DNA of 5,623 bases from Cloacibacillus sp. (GCF_020860125.1 NZ_JAJBUX010000022.1:1-5623), one strand, 5' to 3'. Shown: positions 1 through 5,623, counted from the stretch's first letter. Program-made: numbers and translations. The notes: a model not told the origin generated them from the sequence alone.

Positions 1-1866
1 GGGGCGGAGTTTGCGGTCGATAAGTTCAATGGTGATCGTCGATTTATAGACCTCTTCGCCCGCGCCGCGGCCGACGATCCCGTAGGTGTAGGCGACGGCC
101 TTGTCCTGCTGGATCATATCGACCATCTCTTTGGTCACGCTGTCCGTGACCTCAAGGCCGGTGTCCGCGGGAAGCTCCACCTCCACGCGCAGGCGTCCCT
201 GGTCTTCGCTGGGGAAGAACTCGGTGCCGAGGGAGGTCGCGAAGGTAATGCCCAGCGCGAAGAGCGCGAGCGCCGAGAAGAGGATCGTGCGGCGGTGGCC
301 GACGGAGAAGGCGAGCGCCGTGCGGTATCTGTCCTCAAGCCAGATGAAGGGACGCTCCATATTTCGCTGCAGGGCGGTCGTCTTCTGATTGCGCCCCATG
401 AGGCGCGAGCAGAGGAAGGGGGTCAGCGTGATGGAGATTATGAGCGAGATGGAGATCGTCATCGCCACGGTGACGCCGAAGGAGTTGAAGAAGCGCCCCA
501 TCATGCCGCCCATGAAGGCGACTGGGACGAATACGGCGAGCGTCGTCGCCGCTCCCGCGAGCACCGCGAAGGCGACCTCGTTGGTGCCGTCCTCGGCGGC
601 GCGGAAGGCGCTTTTGCCCGATTCCTTATGGCGCGTGATATTCTCCATGACGACGGTCGTTGCGTCGACGACCATGCCGACGGCGAGCGAGAGCCCCATC
701 ATCGACATATTGTTGATCGTGATCCCCATCCAGTAGAGGACGGACATGCTGCCGAGAAGGCAGACCGGTATCGTGATGACGGCGATAAAGGTGGCCCGCA
801 GCGTGCGCAGGAAGATGAACATGATGATCGAGGTGAGGCATATCGAAATGATGATGTCCCAGAAGACGCCGTTCATCGAGCTGAGGATGAACTTCGCGTT
901 GTCTGAGACGACGACGAGGCTCGTACCGGCGGGGGCCGTCTGGTTGAGCTCCCCGATGCGCTCCTTGACGAGGCGGGAGAGGAGGACTTCGTTGGCCCCC
1001 TTTTGCTTGCGGACCATCACCATAACAGTCGGCTTGCCCTCGTAGAGGGAGCCGCTGCGCTGATCCTCGAAGCCGTCCTCGACGCGCGCCACGTCGCGCA
1101 GGCGGATGACGGCGCCGTTGCGCACCGCCACCGGCAGATATTCAAGCTCCGCGGCGGAGGAATATTCGCCCTCGATGCGGATGCCGTACTCTTTGACACC
1201 CGTCTCGACGCGTCCCGCTGGGAGCTCGACGTGTTTATTGTAGATCGCGTTTTTTATATCCTTCGTCGTGAGGCGGTAGCTCTCCAGCGCCTCGGGACGC
1301 AGCCAGACGCGCATCTCACGGTCGCGGAAACCCGCGAGCTGGATGCCTCCGACTCCCTTAACGGTCTGAAGACGCTCCGTCACTATCTTGTCCACATAGC
1401 GCGAGAGCGTCTTCATGTCGGTGCGTCCGTCGTTTTTGACGGCGATGTTCATTATCGGGCGGTCGGAGGGGTCGTACTTGTCAACCTGCGGGTCTTCGCA
1501 GTCGTCGGGGAGCTGCCCCGTCGCCATACTGACCTTACCTCGCACGTCGGCGGCGGCGAAATCTATGTTACGGTCAAGCTCAAACTCGACGACGATCACC
1601 GATCGTCCCTCGTAGCTGCTGGAGCTCATATTCTTGATGCCTTCGATGGTGTTGATGCGGGCTTCGAGCACGTCCGTGACGTCGTTGTCGATGATCGCGG
1701 GGCTTGCGCCCTCCATTTCTGTGCGCACGACAACGATGGGGAATTCGACGTTGGGCATTCGCTCGACGCCCATGTTCAGATAGGAATAGGTGCCGAATAT
1801 CACCATCGCGATCGTGAGTATAAGGACGGTTACCGGGCGGCGCAGGGATATTTCGGTAATTTTCAT
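1..1866 (-). CDS. RND-family efflux pump inner-membrane subunit (AcrB/HAE1-like), 3' end cut by the window edge
   Basis: Proton-driven export pump of the inner membrane, expected to work as a trimer with a membrane fusion protein and an outer-membrane channel. The first 622 residues are visible of a family usually about 1000-1050 long. The start MKITEISLRRPVTVLI is typical: a short cytoplasmic helix, then TM1 at about 10-30. The first periplasmic porter loop follows at about 32-330, with PNVEFP at 38-43. TM2 to TM6 lie at about 333-353, 361-380, 386-408, 432-452 and 463-482, and TM7 at about 525-545. The second porter loop begins with GTEFFPSEDQG. The TM4 motif GLSLAVGMVVD (391-401) continues A402-T403, so the first acidic residue of the AcrB Asp-Asp pair is kept and the second is Ala. 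The ATG at 1866 follows an AAGGA with 12-nt spacing, and an in-frame TGA lies just upstream. No fusion-protein gene precedes it; one may follow beyond the edge. Substrate cannot be told. Confidence 0.95.
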   Translation of the reverse strand, partial: MKITEISLRRPVTVLILTIAMVIFGTYSYLNMGVERMPNVEFPIVVVRTEMEGASPAIIDNDVTDVLEARINTIEGIKNMSSSSYEGRSVIVVEFELDRNIDFAAADVRGKVSMATGQLPDDCEDPQVDKYDPSDRPIMNIAVKNDGRTDMKTLSRYVDKIVTERLQTVKGVGGIQLAGFRDREMRVWLRPEALESYRLTTKDIKNAIYNKHVELPAGRVETGVKEYGIRIEGEYSSAAELEYLPVAVRNGAVIRLRDVARVEDGFEDQRSGSLYEGKPTVMVMVRKQKGANEVLLSRLVKERIGELNQTAPAGTSLVVVSDNAKFILSSMNGVFWDIIISICLTSIIMFIFLRTLRATFIAVITIPVCLLGSMSVLYWMGITINNMSMMGLSLAVGMVVDATTVVMENITRHKESGKSAFRAAEDGTNEVAFAVLAGAATTLAVFVPVAFMGGMMGRFFNSFGVTVAMTISISLIISITLTPFLCSRLMGRNQKTTALQRNMERPFIWLEDRYRTALAFSVGHRRTILFSALALFALGITFATSLGTEFFPSEDQGRLRVEVELPADTGLEVTDSVTKEMVDMIQQDKAVAYTYGIVGRGAGEEVYKSTITIELIDRKLRP

Positions 1867-1997
1867 AAAGTCATATCATCCTTAGCGTTAATTTGTCTTT
1901 CCTGTAAAAAAGAGGTCCGACGCGTATACAGCTGACGCGGAGGATATTTGCCTTGCCCCCGCATAGGGACGAGCCCTTTTTTATAAAGCTCCCGTCC

Positions 1998-2028
1998 ATA
2001 TTAAGCCTTACAGTCAGCTCTAAGTCAA
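1998..2028 (-). promoter_or_regulatory. Candidate RND promoter P2 (TTGACT / CTTAAT or TAATAT)
   Basis: TTGACT at 2028-2023 matches five of six consensus -35 bases. Possible -10 boxes are CTTAAT at 2005-2000 (17-bp spacer) or TAATAT at 2003-1998 (19-bp spacer), each matching four of six. The spacer holds a weak inverted repeat, TTA(G)AGC facing GCTTAA. Transcription from here would give a leader of about 125 nt before the RND start codon. It is a weaker -10 than the upstream TATAAT but has the better -35. Confidence 0.3.
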
Positions 2029-2085
2029 GCATCTCCGGCGCCGCGGTTTCCCGCCGCCGGTGGGCTGACGCCATGAGCGTTTCAT
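2020..2085 (-). other. Possible 21-codon Arg-rich leader ORF upstream of the RND gene
   Basis: A short frame begins ATG AAA CGC at 2085, with AAGGA placed 9 nt upstream, a good ribosome binding site. It ends TAG at 2022-2020. The peptide begins MKRSWRQPTGG and contains a PRRRR stretch near its end. Its second half overlaps the GAAA-loop hairpin, so a ribosome translating it would unfold that structure. That geometry resembles translated leaders, but a 21-codon frame in GC-rich DNA arises easily by chance and I do not recognise the peptide. Confidence 0.2.
2035..2060 (-). other. GC-rich hairpin with GAAA tetraloop in the RND leader
   Basis: The minus strand reads CCGGCGGCGG, loop GAAA, then CCGCGGCGCCGG. 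This folds into a 4-bp and a 6-bp helix separated by a 2-nt bulge and closed by a GNRA loop, all G-C pairs. It is not followed by a T-run, so it is not an intrinsic terminator. It lies inside the possible 21-codon leader ORF and downstream of P1 but upstream of P2. Its role is unknown; transcript stability, a translation-sensitive leader structure and chance in GC-rich DNA are all possible. Confidence 0.45.
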
Positions 2086-2155
2086 ATTATCAGGTCCTTG
2101 GCTGCCGCGTCGGTCCTTCGCTCTCCCGCCGCGTACACAACCACTACGGTAACAC

Positions 2156-2176
2156 ATTATACATCCCCAATGTGGA
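2156..2176 (-). promoter_or_regulatory. Candidate RND promoter P1 with an imperfect palindrome in its spacer
   Basis: On the minus strand a perfect TATAAT occupies 2161-2156, preceded by AT-rich DNA. At 17-19 bp upstream there is no good -35 hexamer (ACAAAA at 17, ACACAA at 19); the closest TTGACA-like word, TTTACA, sits 22 bp away, which is too far. An interrupted palindrome TCCnCAnTGnGGA lies at 2176-2164, directly upstream of the -10 box, where an activator or repressor could bind. A good -10 with a poor -35 and an operator-like repeat would fit a regulated promoter; this is inference. Confidence 0.4.
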
Positions 2177-2232
2177 GATTTTGTGTAAATTATCGAAAAA
2201 AATGGTGAACTTTTCCTGTCGGAATAAGTAAA

Positions 2233-2264
2233 GGCTCCGAAAACCTCTCGGGGCTTTCGGAGCC
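2233..2264 (-). terminator. Rho-independent-type terminator of the iorAB-paaK unit
   Basis: The minus strand forms a 13-bp stem, GGCTCCGAAAGCC pairing with GGTTTTCGGAGCC (one G-T wobble), with a six-base loop CCGAGA. It begins 15 nt after the paaK stop codon and is followed by TTTACTTATT, a broken T-tract. Its place directly behind paaK and ahead of the RND leader makes it the end of the first transcription unit. The interrupted T-run may make it less than fully efficient. Confidence 0.85.
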
Positions 2265-2279
2265 GGAATTTCGTAAATA

Positions 2280-3509
2280 CTAATACCTGTTGTCGACCAC
2301 GCGCTGCGTCTTTTTTTCGCTTCTCGGCAGCTCGCCGATCTTCATCACCTGTGGGACGACGCGGATGCCGATGCCGGATTTGCACTCCCTGACTAGAGTT
2401 TCGGCAAGGTTTTCGGGGTCATAGCCCTCTTTCATCTCGGCCTGGACGATCATCCTGTCGCGCAGCTCCTCGTTTTCAAGGACGATGCGGTATTCGCTCG
2501 AGAAACCCTCGATCTGTTTGAGTATCTCCTCGACCTGCGCCGGGTAGATATTGGTCCCCTTGATCTTTATCATGTCGTCGCTGCGTCCGACGATGCGGTC
2601 GAGGCGTGGGAAGGGCGAGCCGCAAGGGCATTCGCCGGGGATGATGCGGGAGATGTCGCGTGTGCGGTAGCGGATGAGCGGGGCCGCCTCTTTGCGGAAG
2701 GTGGTGATGACGATCTCTCCCTGCTCGCTGTCCGGCAGCACTCTGCCGGTTTCGGGGTCGATTATTTCGCAGTAGATGTAGTCGTTGAAATAGTGCATGC
2801 CCGTGTGTTCGTGGCAGTCGATGGCGATGCCGGGGCCGTATATCTCGGTGAGTCCGTAGATGTCGAAGAATTCTATCCCCAGCGTCTCGTAGATCCTCTC
2901 GCGGATCTTGTCGCCCCAGCGCTCGGAGCCGAAGATGCCGCGCTTGAGGTGGATGTCACCGCGCATGCCGCGCTTGTCGACCTCCTCCGCGATGACGAGA
3001 GCGTATGAGGAGGTCCCGATGAGGACGCTGGCCTCAAGGTCGCGCATCAGCTGCAGCTGGCGGTCGGTATTGCCCGCGCCGGTGGGGATGACCATCGCCC
3101 CCAGGCGCTCCGCGCCGGCCTGAAAGCCGAGCCCCGCCGTCCAGAGGCCGAATCCGGGGGTTATCTGGATGCGGTCGGCGGTCGTCACGCCTGCGAACTG
3201 GTAGCAGCGCTCCATCATCACCGCCCAGTCCTCGATGTCCTGCGCGCTGTAGGGCATGATGACGGGCATGCCCGTCGTGCCCGACGAAGAGTGCACGCGG
3301 ACGATCTCCTCGTTCGGCACGCACTGCATGCCCATCGGGTAGGCGTCGCGCAGGTCCTGCTTTGTGGTGAAGGGCAGCGTCTCAAACTGCTCGCGCGTCA
3401 TCATCGTCTCCACGGGTAGTCCCGCGAACTTTTCTCTGTACATCGGGCTAGCCTTCGCCGCGCGGCGGACCTGTGCGAAACACTGGCTCATTATCGTAAG
3501 TTCATTCAT
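2280..3509 (-). CDS. paaK: Phenylacetate-CoA ligase family protein (AMP-forming arylacetate-CoA ligase)
   Basis: Cytoplasmic adenylate-forming enzyme that activates an arylacetate (phenylacetate, indoleacetate or similar) with ATP and CoA. Visible in the 409 residues: the phosphate-binding loop SSSGTTGMP (74-82), GSERWG (194-199), the adenylation motif DIYGLTE (216-222), a YRTRD hinge-side motif (281-285), GRSDDMIKIKG (308-318), and the C-terminal lid with IYPAQVEEIL (321-330) and PRSEKKTQRVVD (395-406), where K400 is the likely catalytic lysine. It is somewhat shorter than the usual 430-440 residues, the difference lying at the N-terminus. The ATG at 3509 is the only usable start: an in-frame TAG lies 12 codons upstream with no other start codon between. 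AGGAG precedes it by 12 nt. It follows iorB by 102 bp and is closed by a terminator. Beside iorAB its substrate is probably an arylacetate from aromatic amino acids, and the reaction could run either way. The symbol is by family; the exact substrate is inferred. Confidence 0.92.
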   Translation of the reverse strand: MNELTIMSQCFAQVRRAAKASPMYREKFAGLPVETMMTREQFETLPFTTKQDLRDAYPMGMQCVPNEEIVRVHSSSGTTGMPVIMPYSAQDIEDWAVMMERCYQFAGVTTADRIQITPGFGLWTAGLGFQAGAERLGAMVIPTGAGNTDRQLQLMRDLEASVLIGTSSYALVIAEEVDKRGMRGDIHLKRGIFGSERWGDKIRERIYETLGIEFFDIYGLTEIYGPGIAIDCHEHTGMHYFNDYIYCEIIDPETGRVLPDSEQGEIVITTFRKEAAPLIRYRTRDISRIIPGECPCGSPFPRLDRIVGRSDDMIKIKGTNIYPAQVEEILKQIEGFSSEYRIVLENEELRDRMIVQAEMKEGYDPENLAETLVRECKSGIGIRVVPQVMKIGELPRSEKKTQRVVDNRY

Positions 3510-3611
3510 AACTTTTCTTCTCTCCTGACTCTCTTTTCTGTTCTAAAAAACTCTCCTGGCTGATTTACCCTCAACTGAAATAAAATATTACCTATAATTA
3601 ATTCCGGAAGC
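3510..3611 (-). other. AT-rich iorB-paaK gap with a duplicated purine-rich motif
   Basis: This 102-bp gap is markedly AT-rich compared with the genes on both sides. CAGGAGAG occurs twice on the minus strand, at 3558-3551 and 3527-3520, 31 bp apart; the second copy serves as the paaK ribosome binding site. The first is followed by a T-run and TAG, with no start codon that would make a small gene. AT-rich words such as TAATAT and TATTTT could serve as a -10 box for paaK, but no matching -35 is evident, and there is no clear terminator hairpin. Read-through from iorB to paaK is therefore likely, with a separate internal promoter possible. Confidence 0.4.
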
Positions 3612-4205
3612 TCACCATCGGACGCCGGAGGCTTTCAGCCCCAGCTCGAAGGCTCTCTCGTTCATCGCGAGCAGCTTCGGTTTGACGCAGGCCTTGACCG
3701 CCGCGCGTATCTCCTCTTCGGAGAAGGGAAGCATCGAGGCTTCCACGGCCGCGCCGAGGATCACGATATTCAGCGTGCGGATGTCGCCCGCCGCGAGCGC
3801 GAGCGGCGCTCCTTCGATAAAGACGGCCTCGGGGTATCTGTTTTTGAGCAGGGCGAGGTACTCGTCTCCGAGGTAGACGCCCCTGCCGAGCGCGACGTTC
3901 GTCGGGATGATGCGGTCGGTGTTGACGACGCACTTCGCCCCGGCCTTCAGCTTTGGTATCATGCGCACCGCCTCGGCGAGCTCGAAGCCAAGCATGATGT
4001 CTCCGTGCGCGCCGGGAATGATAGGCGCGGCTTCGCGCGCGTCGATGCGCAGATGGCTGGAGACCGAACCTCCGCGCTGCGCCATGCCGATCGTCTCCGA
4101 GGTGCGGACGAAAAGTCCCTTTGCTCCGGCGGCAGTCGCGAGTATTTTTGAGGCCAGCAGCGTTCCCTGCCCGCCGACGCCGGCGATCACAATGCTCTTA
4201 ACCAT
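3612..4205 (-). CDS. iorB: Indolepyruvate ferredoxin oxidoreductase, beta subunit
   Basis: Small subunit of the two-subunit indolepyruvate:ferredoxin oxidoreductase. The complex converts aromatic 2-oxoacids and CoA into arylacetyl-CoA, CO2 and reduced ferredoxin in the cytoplasm of anaerobes. The 197 residues match the usual length and form a single gamma-type (POR/KOR catalytic) domain: GVGGQG at 9-14 near the N-terminus, AQRGGSV at 42-48, and TLNIVILGA at 144-152. It has no cysteine-cluster motif, as expected, since the Fe-S clusters sit in IorA. The ATG at 4205 lies inside the end of iorA, an 8-bp overlap (ATGGTTAA) that implies translational coupling and equal amounts of the two subunits. 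GAGGTG, about 6 nt upstream, is the ribosome binding site. It stops with TGA at 3614-3612. Substrate preference among indolepyruvate, phenylpyruvate and hydroxyphenylpyruvate cannot be read from the sequence. Confidence 0.95.
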   Translation of the reverse strand: MVKSIVIAGVGGQGTLLASKILATAAGAKGLFVRTSETIGMAQRGGSVSSHLRIDAREAAPIIPGAHGDIMLGFELAEAVRMIPKLKAGAKCVVNTDRIIPTNVALGRGVYLGDEYLALLKNRYPEAVFIEGAPLALAAGDIRTLNIVILGAAVEASMLPFSEEEIRAAVKACVKPKLLAMNERAFELGLKASGVRW

Positions 4206-5577
4206 TTATCTCACCTCTTTTTATCGCGTGGATGGGACAGACATTGGCGCAGAGGGCGCAGTCCGTACAGAGCGAGCTGTTGATGACGGCGCGCCCCGTA
4301 TCGTCCGGGGTGATCGCGGGGCATCCAATTTCGCGGATACATCTGCCGCATTTGATACATTTATCATCGACAAAATGTGCCGTCGAGGGCTTTTTTATCT
4401 GCGCGATACAGGGGGCTTTCGTTATCACCACCGAAGGTCCGGGGTAATTGACCGCCTCTTTCATCGCCGCGACGGCCTCTTCATAATCGAAGGGGTTGAC
4501 ACTCGCTATGTGACGCACGCCGCAGCCGCGGAGGATCGTCTCGATATCGAGGGCGGGAGCGTCGTCGCCGAGCGCGCGCTTGCCGGTGCCGGGGTGCGGC
4601 TGGTGTCCCGTCATCGCGGTGGTGCGGTTGTCAAGGATGATCACCGTGATGTCCGTTCCCTGATAGACGGCGTTGATTATTCCCGGAATGCCGGTGTGGA
4701 AAAAGGTGGAGTCGCCGATGAAGGCGAGACACTTGGTGCCGGGCTCCGCGAGCGCGAGCCCCTGCGCGATGGTGATGCCAGCTCCCATGCAAAGGCAGGT
4801 ATCCACCATATTGAGCGGCGCGGCGTTGCCGAGCGTGTAGCAGCCGATATCGCCGCAGTAAATGGCCTTTTCGCAGTCCTTCGTCGCCACCTTCGCCTCA
4901 TAGAAAGAGGCGCGGTGCGGGCAGCCGGCGCAGAGCACCGGCGGGCGCACGGGAAGCGGCGGCAGCGTCTCGGCCTCCGCCTCTTTGGCCTCCATACCGA
5001 GATAGGAGAGCAGGGCCTTTTTAATAAGTTCGAAAGAATATTCACCGTTCCAGGGCATGTGACCGCTGCGTTTGCCGAGGATCGGCCTCTTGCCGGCGGC
5101 GGCGATGAGAAGCTGCTCCTCGACGACGGGGTCCAGCTCTTCGATCACGAGCACCGAGTCGACCGCGTCAAGGAAGTCTAGCGTCGTTTTTTCCGGCAGC
5201 GGATAGGGCGTGCCAACTTTATAGAGGACGACGTCGAGGCCAAGCTCGCCGATGACCTCCTTCGCGTATAGATAGGAGACGCCGGAGACGGCGACACCTT
5301 TGCGGGAGGCGCCCGCGCCGCGCTCGATGCGGTTGAAGGGCATCGTGTCGAAGGCGCGCGCCAGTTCGTTCTGTTTCACCTCGAGCTTGCCGTGGCGGCG
5401 GTAGGAGAGCGCGGGGAAGATGCACCATTCGGGGCGCTTATTGAAGCCTTCCGCCTCTCTTACCGTTATATCCTCACGCACGTCGACGTCGGCGCTCGCG
5501 TGGCAGACGCGCGTCGTCGGGCGCAGGAAGACGGGCAGCGCGAAGGCTTCGGAGAGCTCATAGGCCGCCTGCACCAT
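4198..5577 (-). CDS. iorA: Indolepyruvate ferredoxin oxidoreductase, alpha subunit (5' part missing)
   Basis: Large, thiamine-diphosphate- and iron-sulfur-containing subunit that carries out decarboxylation and electron transfer to ferredoxin. The 459 residues from the ATG at 5577 cover about three quarters of a family usually near 600 long; the N-terminal pyrimidine-binding domain is missing. In order: the end of that domain with LPVFLRPTTRV (14-24), a transketolase-C-like domain (about 90-165), CAGCPHR (216-222), and the TPP domain with GDIGCYTLG (242-250), GDS (288-290) and DN (316-317) forming the Mg-TPP motif, followed by TTAMTG. The ferredoxin tail has CxxCxxCxxxxxC at C407, C410, C413 and C419, and CxxCxxCxxxC at C437, C440, C443 and C447. 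The ATG at 5577 is probably not the true start: the frame upstream still reads like IorA but is interrupted by a TAG at 5598-5596. The gene overlaps iorB by 8 bp. Confidence 0.93.
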   Translation of the reverse strand: MVQAAYELSEAFALPVFLRPTTRVCHASADVDVREDITVREAEGFNKRPEWCIFPALSYRRHGKLEVKQNELARAFDTMPFNRIERGAGASRKGVAVSGVSYLYAKEVIGELGLDVVLYKVGTPYPLPEKTTLDFLDAVDSVLVIEELDPVVEEQLLIAAAGKRPILGKRSGHMPWNGEYSFELIKKALLSYLGMEAKEAEAETLPPLPVRPPVLCAGCPHRASFYEAKVATKDCEKAIYCGDIGCYTLGNAAPLNMVDTCLCMGAGITIAQGLALAEPGTKCLAFIGDSTFFHTGIPGIINAVYQGTDITVIILDNRTTAMTGHQPHPGTGKRALGDDAPALDIETILRGCGVRHIASVNPFDYEEAVAAMKEAVNYPGPSVVITKAPCIAQIKKPSTAHFVDDKCIKCGRCIREIGCPAITPDDTGRAVINSSLCTDCALCANVCPIHAIKRGEING

Positions 5578-5622
5578 CTCGTAGGCCGCTTGAGGCTAGG
5601 AGGGATCGAAGACCGGCGGGGG
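5578..5622 (-). pseudogene. iorA: Upstream continuation of iorA interrupted by an in-frame TAG
   Basis: In the iorA frame the last 45 bases before the ATG at 5577 read PPVFDPS, TAG, PQAAYE and then MVQAAYELSE. From memory of the family, IorA proteins carry a similar segment here (a proline, a short hydrophobic stretch, then PS-x-PQEAYDM), so the homology continues straight across the stop. One base change, TAG to TCG (Ser), would restore the frame. The run of C/G at the extreme right edge also fits poorly. A base-calling or assembly error at a contig end is the likeliest cause; a real nonsense mutation is the alternative. Confidence 0.55.
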
Positions 5623-5623
5623 G

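Larger units (their letters stand above)
1867..2279 (-). promoter_or_regulatory. 413-bp intergenic region: paaK terminator plus RND gene leader
   Basis: No convincing protein gene lies between the end of paaK and the start of the RND gene. In the direction of transcription it holds the terminator hairpin (2264-2233), an AT-rich stretch ending in a perfect TATAAT (2161-2156), a GC-rich segment with a strong hairpin (2060-2035), a second promoter-like pair (2028-1998) and the RND ribosome binding site AAGGA near 1878-1882. If transcription starts at the upstream TATAAT, the leader is roughly 280 nt. A 67-codon frame (2074-1871) ends 4 nt before the RND start codon, but it has no ribosome binding site and its composition is not protein-like. 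Confidence 0.6.

Noticed and set aside
295..906. Plus-strand open frame of about 203 codons, extremely rich in charged residues and His
   Set aside because: Antisense shadow of the RND membrane segments; the composition is an artefact of the opposite strand.
1003..1935. Plus-strand open frame of about 310 codons
   Set aside because: Antisense to the RND pump gene, with no recognisable motif; it extends into the leader only because stops are scarce in GC-rich DNA.
1964..1984. Plus-strand hairpin AGGG-ACGAG-CCCT followed by a T-run
   Set aside because: The stem is only about four base pairs and no plus-strand gene would need a terminator here.
1871..2074. Minus-strand 67-codon frame ending 4 nt before the RND start
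   Set aside because: The position suggests coupling, but there is no ribosome binding site before its ATG, no domain or membrane segment, and it overlaps the leader hairpin and the P2 elements.
2020..2385. Minus-strand frame of about 121 codons spanning the end of paaK and the intergenic region
   Set aside because: It overlaps paaK in another frame, crosses the terminator hairpin and has low-complexity basic composition.
3907..5181. Long open frame on the plus strand (about 424 codons)
   Set aside because: It lies antisense to iorA and iorB, whose motifs are unmistakable. The translation is rich in Arg, Asp and His without any domain, as expected for the opposite strand of a GC-rich gene.
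5596..5598. TAG in iorA as a pyrrolysine or other recoded codon
   Set aside because: TAG ends paaK normally in the same window, IorA has no known recoded residue, and the site is near a low-confidence edge.
1..5623. CRISPR array, insertion sequence, tRNA, rRNA or prophage elements
   Set aside because: I saw no regularly spaced repeats, terminal inverted repeats, transposase motifs or tRNA-like sequence on either strand.

Overview
All genes that can be supported lie on the minus strand. Read in the direction of transcription (right to left), the window holds iorA (5' end missing), iorB and a paaK-type ligase gene, closed by an intrinsic terminator. After a 413-bp intergenic leader region comes the first 622 codons of an RND efflux pump gene that runs off the left edge.

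The DNA is clearly GC-rich with AT-rich intergenic stretches. An oxygen-sensitive 2-oxoacid:ferredoxin oxidoreductase for aromatic 2-oxoacids beside an arylacetate-CoA ligase suggests an anaerobe that ferments amino acids. An HAE1-type RND pump suggests a two-membrane (diderm) cell envelope. Together these fit a Synergistota-like bacterium (Cloacibacillus and relatives), but this is an inference from gene content, not a sequence match.

Region by region: 5623-4198 is iorA (TPP and 2x[4Fe-4S] large subunit), with an in-frame TAG close to the right edge. iorB (4205-3612) overlaps it by 8 bp. A 102-bp AT-rich gap (3611-3510) separates iorB from paaK (3509-2280). A 13-bp-stem hairpin at 2264-2233 ends that unit. 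The intergenic region 2279-1867 carries a perfect TATAAT, a second promoter-like pair, a GC-rich GAAA-loop hairpin and a possible 21-codon leader ORF. The RND gene runs from 1866 to 1 and is truncated by the window edge.

Metabolic reading: IorAB would oxidatively decarboxylate indolepyruvate, phenylpyruvate or hydroxyphenylpyruvate (transaminated Trp, Phe, Tyr) to arylacetyl-CoA and reduced ferredoxin. The PaaK-type AMP-forming ligase interconverts arylacetate and arylacetyl-CoA, so the three genes form one aromatic amino acid module. The RND pump is a separate transcription unit. I see no mobile element, CRISPR array, tRNA or rRNA, and no clearly undescribed system. The oddest points are the amber codon in iorA, the acidic-to-alanine position in the RND proton-relay motif, and the long structured leader of the RND gene.
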